A stretch of 64,000 bases of DNA. Source: Moesziomyces globuligerus. Lineage: Eukaryota > Basidiomycota > Ustilaginomycetes > Ustilaginales > Ustilaginaceae. The position numbers and the translations under genes are program-made. Position 1 is the stretch's first letter, and every line of letters starts with the position of its first letter. Shown in pieces: positions 34,401-41,868 of the stretch. The notes under the pieces are model-generated. The model ran no database searches, was not told the origin of the DNA, and saw only the letters and a list, made by a program, of their open reading frames with translations. Where the stretch lies: contig JARVLF010000009.1 of the NCBI GenBank assembly GCA_030849465.1, forward strand, positions 62,001 through 126,000, in the 5' to 3' direction.

Positions 34401-34930
34401 CGTCCGCCTCCCCCATTTGCTGCCTTGAGGATCACCTTGCCTCCCGGAGAGATGGAGCCTGCGAAGGCAAGGATATCGTCTAGCGGCGAAGTGGTGTGTG
34501 CAGAGGTGCCTCGGAGGACAGGGATGTTGAGGCGACTGGCGAGCTCGCGCGCGGCGACCTTGTTGCCGAGCAGCCGCAGCTGGTCTTCCGTCGGTCCGAG
34601 AAACATGAGTTCGTTGTCATGGCAGAGCTTCGAGAAGTGTGCGTCTTCCGAGAGGAAGCCGTAGCCGGGGGCGATGCCCCAGCATCCATGCTGCTTGGCT
34701 GCAGCCACAAGCGCGCCCGCATCGAGGTAGGCCTTGGGGCCCTCGCCGGCGAGCTGGTGCGCGGAATCGGCCAGCGCCACATGCACAGCGTTGGATTCGG
34801 ACGGTGTGTAGACGGCTACCGTCTCGATGCGTGGTGTGGATCCGTCGAGCGGGAACAGCTGGTACGTGCGAATGAGCCGGCACGCGATCTCGCCGCGATT
34901 CGCAATGAGTACCCTCTTCATCTGCGACAT
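31460..34930 (-). CDS. Single-chain biotin-dependent acyl-CoA carboxylase (BC-BCCP-CT)
   Basis: From the ATG at 34930 (MSQMKRVLIANRGEIACRLI) the frame encodes 1156 residues. Biotin carboxylase covers about 1-450, with ATP-grasp glycine loop KAANGGGGRGIRIV, FWDRECSLQRRNQKLIE and FMEANPRIQVEHTITE. A biotinyl domain with EAMKMEH has its acceptor lysine at 553. The carboxyltransferase domain (about 640-1156) has the two crotonase halves, including AEGGGGRPGDTDYPTGSG and CDTPGFMVGPEFER. This domain order in one chain is like bacterial long-chain acyl-CoA carboxylase, and differs from the much larger eukaryotic ACC1 and from two-subunit MCC/PCC. The acyl substrate is unknown. The frame stays open upstream with another ATG at 35038, whose R/S-rich sequence could be a mitochondrial presequence. 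All catalytic motifs appear intact. Confidence 0.9.
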   Translation of the reverse strand: MSQMKRVLIANRGEIACRLIRTYQLFPLDGSTPRIETVAVYTPSESNAVHVALADSAHQLAGEGPKAYLDAGALVAAAKQHGCWGIAPGYGFLSEDAHFSKLCHDNELMFLGPTEDQLRLLGNKVAARELASRLNIPVLRGTSAHTTSPLDDILAFAGSISPGGKVILKAANGGGGRGIRIVPVTADREAAKRAVAEAYESCTREAAASFGDGTVYAERFLANARHVEVQVLGDGSGSACHFWDRECSLQRRNQKLIEIAPAPRLSAGLRERIIDAALNLARGAKLRSLATVEFLVDPREEGFYFMEANPRIQVEHTITENVTGYDLVSLQLRIGLGQTLRDLGLSAQPVPFPTQVAIQLRVNAESFQGETDEVRPETGSITALNWPIGGGVRLETAAHAPHPSRGAYAVHPLFDSLLAKIIVTAPNYAAALGAARRALDATTIEGVRTNAAFLDALLAHEPVQKAEHHIHTVQTDFPALRRHAQRLEAATSAPGTKSHNAAARSEKENEEEVVGEGQVAVVSHLGGLVVKVCVGVGEVLSAGQEIVVIEAMKMEHVVRADASVAGGSVRSIAVQQGSVVSAADLLLVVDVDATSPRAADGASTSAVEVGEDPTVARPELVELQARRRAISDAGREQAVTKRHARGYRTVRENVSMLLDADSLIEYGDLALAAQRQRYNPAELIAKTSGDGIVTGFGRVRGHSVAVILGDYLVLAGTQGYMHHLKLDRILAAVLSHPVPVVLYAEGGGGRPGDTDYPTGSGLMTPSFAIMGQVRARGIPIVGVANGYVFAGNAALLGTCDLVIATRGDNSALTKTTGKTSIGMGGSAMIEAGGLGVFGSDEIGPTAVHTATGGVDVVVADEDAAAATARTLVGIFTHHQLGEREWRYSGDVLQLRTSLPSVEERRRAFDMRRVISLLVDDDSWIELGRHWGTGIITGLARVQGRAIAILANDPMSPLGGAIDIDAALKATRLLRLLARTRCTHLLSLCDTPGFMVGPEFERTAHGGGSFRVFGDWFTAAAEFTQAGGRTVGVVLRRAFGLGAQAMLGGSTLSNAVCAAWPAASLGPMSLEGAVKLSMKKQLAAIPDEAERKRVADEAVQKLYAGGSAVNVAAMAEIDTVLDPAETRDWIGGVVRDVLGERTPTFVVRRQQALNPHL

Positions 34931-35333
34931 GGCCAGCTCCGGTCGGCTTAGAACCAAGACGTAAGTATGACAGCAGCGTTCAAGGCGCACCAGCGATGAA
35001 GCAAGACCGATGGCGATGGTTCGTGTTGAGCGTGGCATGAAGCGAGCAAGCGAGGAGGTCAGTGCGGGGGTACACGAGTGCGGGGTGTTGAAAATTAGCC
35101 ACATAGCCGGTGCGACCGGAATCGGCACAGACGCGCCGCGCTTGATAGCCGACCTATCCGGTCCGGCCCCACGTCGCTTTTTATCGTCGCAGCTGGATGC
35201 TACAAAGCGGGCCGTGCAAACTCGGACCTGTCAAGTATAGCTACACTAGATTCGATTGCAAAAGATGTTGTAACAAATGAGGCCAACTGAGAAAGCGAAA
35301 AAAGATCATACTCGTATCCAGACCCTTGCTGGC
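34931..35333. other. Carboxylase promoter / FHA gene 3' flank
   Basis: Tandem intergenic region on the minus strand. Up to 35038 it may encode an N-terminal extension of the carboxylase. Otherwise nothing was recognised. Confidence 0.45.
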
Positions 35334-38300
35334 TCACTTTGCGGCAGCCGCCCTCCTTGGGCGACCGGACCTCGTCGTGGCTGCCGAGCACGAAGCGCCG
35401 GCGTCCTCTCCGTCCTTGGCTCTGGTCTTGCTCCTGCTGGCTGCCGTGGTGGCGGTCTTGGTGGCACGCGACTTGGGCGCAGCGCGCGTGCGCGTCTTGG
35501 GCGCAGGAGCCTCGTCCTCGTCCTCGTCCTCGTCCTCTTCCTCCTCGGATTCGTCGCTGTCCTCGATCGGGGCGGCCTTGGTCGCAGTGCGGGTCGGGCG
35601 CGTCGTTGTGGTGCGCGTGCGCGTGCTGCGCGCCGCCGGCTTGGTGGGCGAGCTGGATGGCTTGGCTGCGGCTCCCCGTCTGCCTCTCGTCGCCGTCGCG
35701 GCGGCCTCGTCGTCGCTCGCCTCGTCATCGCCATAACCCGCACTCGACGACGGGACCTCGTTCGGCTTGGCCGCACGACTTCGGCTCGCCCGCACCGGCT
35801 TGGTGCTCGTCACCGTCGACCGCGTCGCCCGCGTCCGTGTTGCCCGCTTCGGCATCTCCTCCTCCTCCTCCTCCGACAGCTCCGACTCGCTCTCCTCCGC
35901 TGGCTTTGCCGCCGCCTCGGCCTCGCTGCTCTTGGCTCTGACTGGACGCGTCTTCTTTTCCGGCGACGCTGCGGGCGCTTCGGCCACGAGCGCAGCCGAG
36001 ATCGCCTCGGTTGCCGCCTGCTTCGCCTTCCTGCCGGCGCGGCGCGTCGACTTGCTCGGAGACTCACCCGCGTGCTTCTCCGGCTCGACCTCTGCGTCTT
36101 TCTTGCCAAAGATCGCAGCAGCCGTCGCGGCGTGGTCATCCTCCGCAGCCGGCTTTGTCAGCTCCTCGGACCGAGCGGCAGGACTGCGCTTGACAGGCGA
36201 CGAGCGCGTGGCGTGCTTCGAGGGCGAGGCGGATCGGCCTCGGGGCTTGGTGGGAGATGCAGATGCGGCGCGGCGCGAGCGGCTCTTGCTTGTCGAAGCC
36301 TCCGCCGGTGCCGCCGTCTCGGCTTGAACTAGGTCTTCGTTCTCGAGAGCCACGGGGACGGTAGGAGTGGTCTCCTCGACGACCGGCTCGGGGCGAGCTG
36401 GTGTGGCCTCTTGCTCGATCCCAGCAGCCTCAACCGCGGCGGTCGGGAGCTTTACAGCCTCGTCGGAGACCGGCTCGGCTGACTCGGAAGCCGCCTGAGC
36501 CTCGGTCTCGGCGTACGCCTGCGCGATGGCTTCGTTCTCGGCATCCATCGCCGCTGCATCGAACATGGTGACATGCAGCTCGGCCTCGAAGGTCATTGGG
36601 ATCTCGACAAACGGCGTCGGCAGTGGAGTGCCCATGGGGCTGGCCGGGACTGACGACATGGCCCTCGGCGTCGCCGGGGTGGTCGGCACGGGAGGCACGG
36701 GCGTCATGACTTCGGCCGCCTCGCTGCGTCTGACGCCCCGCCGAGGCTTGGTCGGGCTTGCGGCCAGCGCTGCCTTCTTCGGGCTTCGCTTGGACGGCGA
36801 GAGGAGCTGGACGATGGCGGGGTTGGCGCGCATGCGTTCGCCGAGCACGCCGTACTGCGGCGTCTTCTCCGGGCTCGGGCTCAGCATGGCAGCGAGGCCG
36901 TCCATCTGCGGCGTGGTCGGTGCAGCCGATGCGGCAGAGAAGAGGTGACGCACCGAGTCGAGTGCAGCGGGCGTTTGAGGGACTGCTGGCAACGAGGCCG
37001 TGGGCTCGGCGGCAGCGCTCACGGGGCTTGACTGGGGCCTGGAGCTGATCTGGACGACCTGCTCCTGGGCGAGCTCATCGTCCTCGTCAAGCTCCTCGTC
37101 GTCGGTGAGCTCGGCGTCCTCGGCGGAGAACATGTCGTTGAGCGCGTCGGCGATGCGGTCCGAAGCGACCTCAGCAGCATCGTTGACGAGGTCAAAGCCC
37201 ATCGACAACTCGGTCGCCGGCAGACCGACGTCCGAGACCCGGACGACCTTCCTGCTCTTGGATGGCGAGCTGCAGGGCTCAGGACCGGCGTCACGCGTCT
37301 TGTCGTGGACGATGCGCTCGCCCGCTCCGCTGATCTGCAGACGCACCAGCGCGGCGCGCGCCGAGGGCTTGGCTCCACTCGTACCAGCAGGAGGCATCGA
37401 GATGCGGCGCGTGTGCGTCTTGGCCACCGGCTGCGGCGTAGCGAACTGCGGCAGCGCCGAAGGCTTGACCGGGCTGAAGTTGTAGACCGGCGACTGCTTC
37501 TGGGGCGACAGCGAGCTGACGGACAAGCTCTGGTCCACCTCGTCCTCGTCGTCATCCGAGTCCCTCCAAGGCTGAGCAGGTTCCTCCTCCTCTTCGACCA
37601 GCGCTGGGTCGAGGCGCGATTCGAAGTCCTGTTCATGTGCCTGTGCGTTGTGCATGTCTTCGAACGAGGTGGAAGCCTCGAAGCCCTCGGGCTGGATCGA
37701 GGCCATGCCAGAGAGACTAGAAGGCATCGACATGGATTTGGACAAGCCCGAGGCACCTGGTCCTGCCGGGGAGGGCGGAGGTGGAGGGAGGAAGAGGCGG
37801 TCCGAGTACGCCTCGCTGGAGCGGAGGAGCGTCTGCGTGCGGAGCGAGACCCTGCGCTTGGTCGAGAGGCTGAGTCGCGGACGTCGGGGCAGCGGCGTGA
37901 GGCCGACAAAGTGCTGCTTCTTGACGGGCGAGGGCGTCTTGCTGATGCCGAGCCTCATGTGCTTGGATGCAGCGCGGCGTACCGTGGGACTCGATTGGAC
38001 GGGAGAAGCCGGCTCGGCCTCAGGCTCGACATCCGAGGCATCCGAGAAGCGCTCAGCTCCCTCCTCGACCTCCTGTGCGACGCTGTGCGGCCGGTCTGGC
38101 TCGGTGCTCGTCGACTCGACAGGTTCCGTGGGCTGAGTGCGCTCTTCCGCGTAGAATCCGAGGCTGATACCCTTGAACGGCCCAGCGCGGCCAAAGAAGC
38201 TGCTGCGTCGCTTGGGTCGCTTGGGGCTGGCGCTCTTGCTTGGCGAAGCGGCCGACTCGGCGTCGCTCTCCGTGACAGCCGGCGGGATGTTCTCCGTATC

Positions 38301-39650
38301 CTCCGTCGCATCGACCGGCTCCATCGGGACGTCATCCGCTGCGGGAGTCTGCTCTGCCTCGGCTTGGGCCGGTGCGGATGCGGACTCGAGCTCTTCCTCG
38401 AGCTCCTCGACGACGACGATGTCTTCCTCCGACTCGTCGCACGGGATCTCGTTGTCGTTGTGCTCCTCTTGGGCGTCTTGCTGAGCGTGTTCGCTTTCGA
38501 CTGGCTCGCTGTCGCTGCGAAAGCTGCCATCGAGCTCCTCGGACATGGCTTCGAGCGGCGGCTGCATCCTCATCTGCTTGACCGGGCTGAGCCTGCCCGA
38601 GTGCGAGTTGGCGTAGAGGCTGAAGCTGACCTGCTTGGGTGGCGCGGTCTTGGGCTCGATGGGAGCGGTGCGGCTCTTGAGTGGAGTGGCAAACAGGCCC
38701 GTAGCCGATGTGGACGAGGAGAGGCTCTGACGGCCGGACTTTTTGGCCTTGGAGGGGCTGACGTTGGCGGACTGCATGAAGCGATGGAGGCCGTTGGCCC
38801 TGCGAGCCTGCCTCTCTGCGTTGTCTGTGTCGCGAGACTTGTTCGGCGAGGCTGCCTTTGCGACTGAGGCGGGCTGACGGCGAGCCGGGGTATCGATTTG
38901 AGCCGCATTGACGAGGCTCATCCTGACTCGCCTGCGCGGGCCGGCTGGAGTCTGTGGCACTGCTGACTGAGCACCGCCCTTGACGGGCGAAGCGAAGGGG
39001 CCAGCATGTTGCCTAGCAGCGTCTGTGGCAGCGGGGTCGGGAAGCCGGAAGAGGAAGGAGCGCTTCGCGATCACGATCGAGTCGCCCGAGCTGAGCGGGT
39101 ATCTGCCCGTGCCTCGGGGAGCGGGGTACGCCAGCACCCCGTTGAGCAGCACACCGTTCGCGCCGATCACCTCTAGGAAAGCAACGTTACCTGCCGCTGC
39201 TGCTTGGATCTGTATCTCGATGGTGCAGTGGTGCCTGCTGACGTCGCTTTTGAGGAAGCGGACGTCGTTCTCGATGGACCTGCCCAGGGTGGTTTTGAGG
39301 TTCTGGATGGGGAAGAGCTCTTTCTGGCGGCCCTTCTTGTCGAGGTAGACGAGGTAGGCGAGCACGGGATCGGAGTGCGTCGCATCGTACGGCGTGGATG
39401 CGGACTGCTTGGCTGGCGATGTGCGTGCAGAGGACGCAGCCGGCTCGAAAGAGTCCTTGGTGGGAGAGTTGGGCCGAGAGGAGGAGAAGAAGTTGGTGAA
39501 GCTGTTGGACCTGCGCAGAGGCACGAAGGTGTTGGGCTTGTTGGAGGGCGAAAGGACGCCAGCAGGGACGGCACCGGTGCCGACCATGTCTGCCTGGATA
39601 TTGGAGGAGCTCGGGCTCATGCCGAACGAGCGGCGAAGCGTGTTGAGCAT
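35334..39650 (-). CDS. FHA-domain nuclear protein with SPxK repeats (Ki-67-like features)
   Basis: A single exon of 1438 residues from an ATG in CTCAACACGC context (MLNTLRRSFG). An FHA phosphothreonine-binding domain spans about 95-205: TLGRSIENDVRFLKSDVSRH followed by HCTIEI and GANGVLLNG. The remainder is disordered, with many proline-directed sites of the SPxK/SPSK/SPTK type suited to CDK phosphorylation. A PP1-docking-like KQVSF lies at 339-343, acidic blocks are present (for example about 400-430), and the strongly basic S/T/R-rich C terminus (about 1150-1438) carries TRTRATRST-like repeats. FHA plus RVxF plus CDK sites recalls the chromosome-periphery protein Ki-67, but homology beyond the FHA is unproven. 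It is likely nuclear and chromatin-associated. A 520-codon antisense frame is a shadow. Confidence 0.85.
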   Translation of the reverse strand: MLNTLRRSFGMSPSSSNIQADMVGTGAVPAGVLSPSNKPNTFVPLRRSNSFTNFFSSSRPNSPTKDSFEPAASSARTSPAKQSASTPYDATHSDPVLAYLVYLDKKGRQKELFPIQNLKTTLGRSIENDVRFLKSDVSRHHCTIEIQIQAAAAGNVAFLEVIGANGVLLNGVLAYPAPRGTGRYPLSSGDSIVIAKRSFLFRLPDPAATDAARQHAGPFASPVKGGAQSAVPQTPAGPRRRVRMSLVNAAQIDTPARRQPASVAKAASPNKSRDTDNAERQARRANGLHRFMQSANVSPSKAKKSGRQSLSSSTSATGLFATPLKSRTAPIEPKTAPPKQVSFSLYANSHSGRLSPVKQMRMQPPLEAMSEELDGSFRSDSEPVESEHAQQDAQEEHNDNEIPCDESEEDIVVVEELEEELESASAPAQAEAEQTPAADDVPMEPVDATEDTENIPPAVTESDAESAASPSKSASPKRPKRRSSFFGRAGPFKGISLGFYAEERTQPTEPVESTSTEPDRPHSVAQEVEEGAERFSDASDVEPEAEPASPVQSSPTVRRAASKHMRLGISKTPSPVKKQHFVGLTPLPRRPRLSLSTKRRVSLRTQTLLRSSEAYSDRLFLPPPPPSPAGPGASGLSKSMSMPSSLSGMASIQPEGFEASTSFEDMHNAQAHEQDFESRLDPALVEEEEEPAQPWRDSDDDEDEVDQSLSVSSLSPQKQSPVYNFSPVKPSALPQFATPQPVAKTHTRRISMPPAGTSGAKPSARAALVRLQISGAGERIVHDKTRDAGPEPCSSPSKSRKVVRVSDVGLPATELSMGFDLVNDAAEVASDRIADALNDMFSAEDAELTDDEELDEDDELAQEQVVQISSRPQSSPVSAAAEPTASLPAVPQTPAALDSVRHLFSAASAAPTTPQMDGLAAMLSPSPEKTPQYGVLGERMRANPAIVQLLSPSKRSPKKAALAASPTKPRRGVRRSEAAEVMTPVPPVPTTPATPRAMSSVPASPMGTPLPTPFVEIPMTFEAELHVTMFDAAAMDAENEAIAQAYAETEAQAASESAEPVSDEAVKLPTAAVEAAGIEQEATPARPEPVVEETTPTVPVALENEDLVQAETAAPAEASTSKSRSRRAASASPTKPRGRSASPSKHATRSSPVKRSPAARSEELTKPAAEDDHAATAAAIFGKKDAEVEPEKHAGESPSKSTRRAGRKAKQAATEAISAALVAEAPAASPEKKTRPVRAKSSEAEAAAKPAEESESELSEEEEEEMPKRATRTRATRSTVTSTKPVRASRSRAAKPNEVPSSSAGYGDDEASDDEAAATATRGRRGAAAKPSSSPTKPAARSTRTRTTTTRPTRTATKAAPIEDSDESEEEEDEDEDEDEAPAPKTRTRAAPKSRATKTATTAASRSKTRAKDGEDAGASCSAATTRSGRPRRAAAAK

Positions 39651-39934
39651 CTCGATCGGATTTTTGTGTGGAGCTGGGGTGCTAGGCTGGATGAGCTCGA
39701 CAACGAAGCGGTAGGGGTAGAAGGAAGAGGATAGGAGCGGTCTGAAGATGTGAGCCTTATGCGCTCATGACGATGCAGGAGCAGCGGTTGAGGAGGTCGA
39801 CAAAGGTGTCGATGATGAGGCTATGAGCGACCTTGGGGTGAAGTGTGAGGGTGAAAGTGGAAAGGCAAGAGTCACCGTCCCTGCGGATCCGATCTTGACC
39901 TTGATCTGTTGTGCACTTGGCGAGGCAGCTGCAG

Positions 39935-39957
39935 GGAGAGAGAGAGAGAGAGAGAGG
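39935..39957. repeat. GA dinucleotide repeat
   Basis: A run of about eleven GA units lies upstream of the FHA gene. On the minus strand it is a CT-rich promoter tract. Confidence 0.8.
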
Positions 39958-40072
39958 AGATCGGGATCGAACCGGCTTGACCCTATGCTGTGCTGTGTGT
40001 GCAAGTGGACTGCCTTCCGACTTCCGTTTGACCTCAGCTGGCGCCGTGTGGAGCGCGCGGCATGTTCAGCGC

Positions 40073-40100
40073 CTGAATGCTGAATGCTGAATGCTGAATG
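40073..40100. repeat. CTGAATG heptamer tandem repeat
   Basis: Four perfect seven-base units lie in the shared upstream region of the FHA gene and HNT1. Confidence 0.85.
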
Positions 40101-40476
40101 CTAAGCGCACTCGGCGCCAACCCAAACAGAGCCTGCCTCCAACACGGCCAAAGCAGCTTTTCTCCGCGCGTGCACCCTGAATGTTATGCGCGAGGCCATC
40201 ACGTGATTATCTACCAAGTCTTGTAGTCTAACACCCTATGCGCAAAAAAAGATGTCGTGTGCTCTGCAAGCTGGAAAGGCCGCCTTTCCTCCACACTGAA
40301 CGCCCACCGGGCATGGGCCGCATGGACCACATTGGCGGCGGGTCGGGGAAAATTGGCGCACGATGCCTTGCTCTTAGGTCGTTGCTTGCCTCTCCATCCA
40401 ATCCTCCCGCTCTCGCATCCACTGTTGCGTGTTGCCCATCATTTTCGCCTTCGCCCCCACCCGTGCTCTGTTCAAG

Positions 40477-40982
40477 ATGGCCGCCAAGACCGACGCGAAC
40501 TGCATCTTCTGCAAGATCATCGCGGGCCAGATCCCGTCGCTCAAGCTGTACGACTCGGACAAGACGTACGCCTTTCTCGACATTGGCCCCATCTCCGAGG
40601 GCCATGCGCTGGTGATCCCCAAGTACCACGGTGCCAAGCTGCACGATGTGCCCGACGAGCATCTCACCGAGCTGCTGCCCGTGGCCAAGAAGATTGCCAT
40701 CGCAACCGGCGCCGACCAGTACAACATCCTCCAGAACAACGGCCGCATGGCCCACCAGATGGTCGACCATGTTCATTGTAAGTCTGCCTCGTCGACTCGT
40801 TGTCCAGGATCAAGTAGATTCTCAAGCTCTTTACTATACTCTTCTTGTGCATGACAGTCCACGTGATTCCGAAGCCGGATGAGAAGCAGGGACTCGGCGT
40901 GGGCTGGCCCGCCACGCAGCCGGCCAAGGAGGATCTGGCCAAGCTGCACGACCATATCAAGGCCCGTCTGGAGAAGCTCTAA
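40477..40982 (+). CDS. HNT1: HIT-family nucleotide hydrolase (Hint/Hnt1)
   Basis: Two exons (40477-40777, 40858-40982) give 141 residues. The protein hydrolyses adenosine 5'-phosphoramidates and AMP-lysine-type substrates. The N-terminal CIFCKIIAGQIPS with a zinc-type CxxC, then LDIGPISEGHALVIPKYH and QNNGR, leads to the histidine triad HVHFHVIP (His98, His100, His102). The phase-1 intron falls exactly inside the triad, after His100. The start ATG is in AAGATGGCC context. It is convergent with ESS1, with 98 bases between stop codons. Confidence 0.95.
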
Positions 40983-41080
40983 AGCATAGGTTGATCACCT
41001 GCATCGCAATAGAGAGCAAGTCCAACACGAAGCGGTTCGAGCGATAAGATTTCGAGTCTGAAAGTAAAATACGAGGGGGA

Positions 41081-41868
41081 TCAGGCGGTGCGGTAGATGA
41101 GGTGGACGCCGCTGTCGGTGTCGACGATGCTGCTGAGCTCGCCGACCTTGAGGCCGAAAGCGGCATCCTCGAAGGGCTTCTGCATCTGACCGCGCTGGAA
41201 GAAGCCGAGGTCGCCACCGGCCCTCGCGGACGAGCAGTCTCTGTGTGATGGGCGTGGGTCGGAATCGTATCAGTACGGATCGCCGTGGCGCGTATGCTCG
41301 AGGATGAGCCGGCACAAGGACAGGACTACTTACGAGTGAACGCTGGCGAGCGAGGCGAACTTGTCCTTGGCGGTATCCTGCTGGAGCTCGTGTTCGAACT
41401 TCTTGAGCTGCTCGATGGCGTCCTGCTTGGTGCGTGTAATGTTGGCCTTTTACAGAGAAATGGAGCGAGGCAAGCATAAATATCAGTGATCCCTGTCTCG
41501 GCGCGACTCTAAGTGGGATGAGGGAGATGACGGCTTTACCTCTTTCCAGGAGCTGGGTCTGCGGGAGCCGGCGTGCTTGATGAGGAGGTGGCTGGCGCGC
41601 ACCTTGTCCGGCCTGTCTGCGCCAGCGCCGGCGGCGGCGGCGTGGGAGGGGTCAAGGTATTGTGCGCCCGGGAGGGAGCGAATGGACTCGTCGGTGTGAC
41701 CCTCGGGGATCTCCCATGTCGACTGCTGCGTGACGGGGTCGTAGAAGTAGGGGAGGCGGCGCGAGTTGCTAAAGCGGATCTCCCACTGAGACTGCGGCGT
41801 GGGCAAGAGGCCGGTCAGCGTCGTGATGGATGCATGGCTGCTGCAGGGTCGGATCGACTTACCGACAT
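41081..41868 (-). CDS. ESS1: Peptidyl-prolyl cis-trans isomerase of the Pin1/Ess1 type (WW + parvulin)
   Basis: Four exons (41868-41863, 41791-41540, 41446-41334, 41240-41081) give 176 residues. It isomerises phospho-Ser/Thr-Pro bonds; a key target in fungi is the RNA polymerase II C-terminal domain. The WW domain reads [17 protein letters not shown] to STWEIP. The parvulin domain has the catalytic His in [10 protein letters not shown], the phosphate-binding arginines in SRRPSSW, the active-site Cys in [26 protein letters not shown] and a terminal [10 protein letters not shown]. All residues expected of an active enzyme are present. The first coding exon holds only ATG TCG; this is chosen because it gives MSSQWEIRF with a GTAAGT donor and CCGCAG acceptor. 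A downstream in-frame start inside intron 1 would be non-standard. Confidence 0.94.

Larger units (their letters stand above)
39651..40476. other. Divergent promoter region (FHA gene / HNT1)
   Basis: Contains a GA run at 39935-39957 and four CTGAATG units at 40073-40100. No gene is visible. Confidence 0.5.

Noticed and set aside
37305..38867. 520-codon plus-strand open frame
   Set aside because: It is antisense to the FHA gene and arises from its repetitive S/P codons.
39963..39976. tRNA B-box-like sequence (GGTTCGATCC on the minus strand)
   Set aside because: It is followed directly by a CT/GA microsatellite; no cloverleaf can form.
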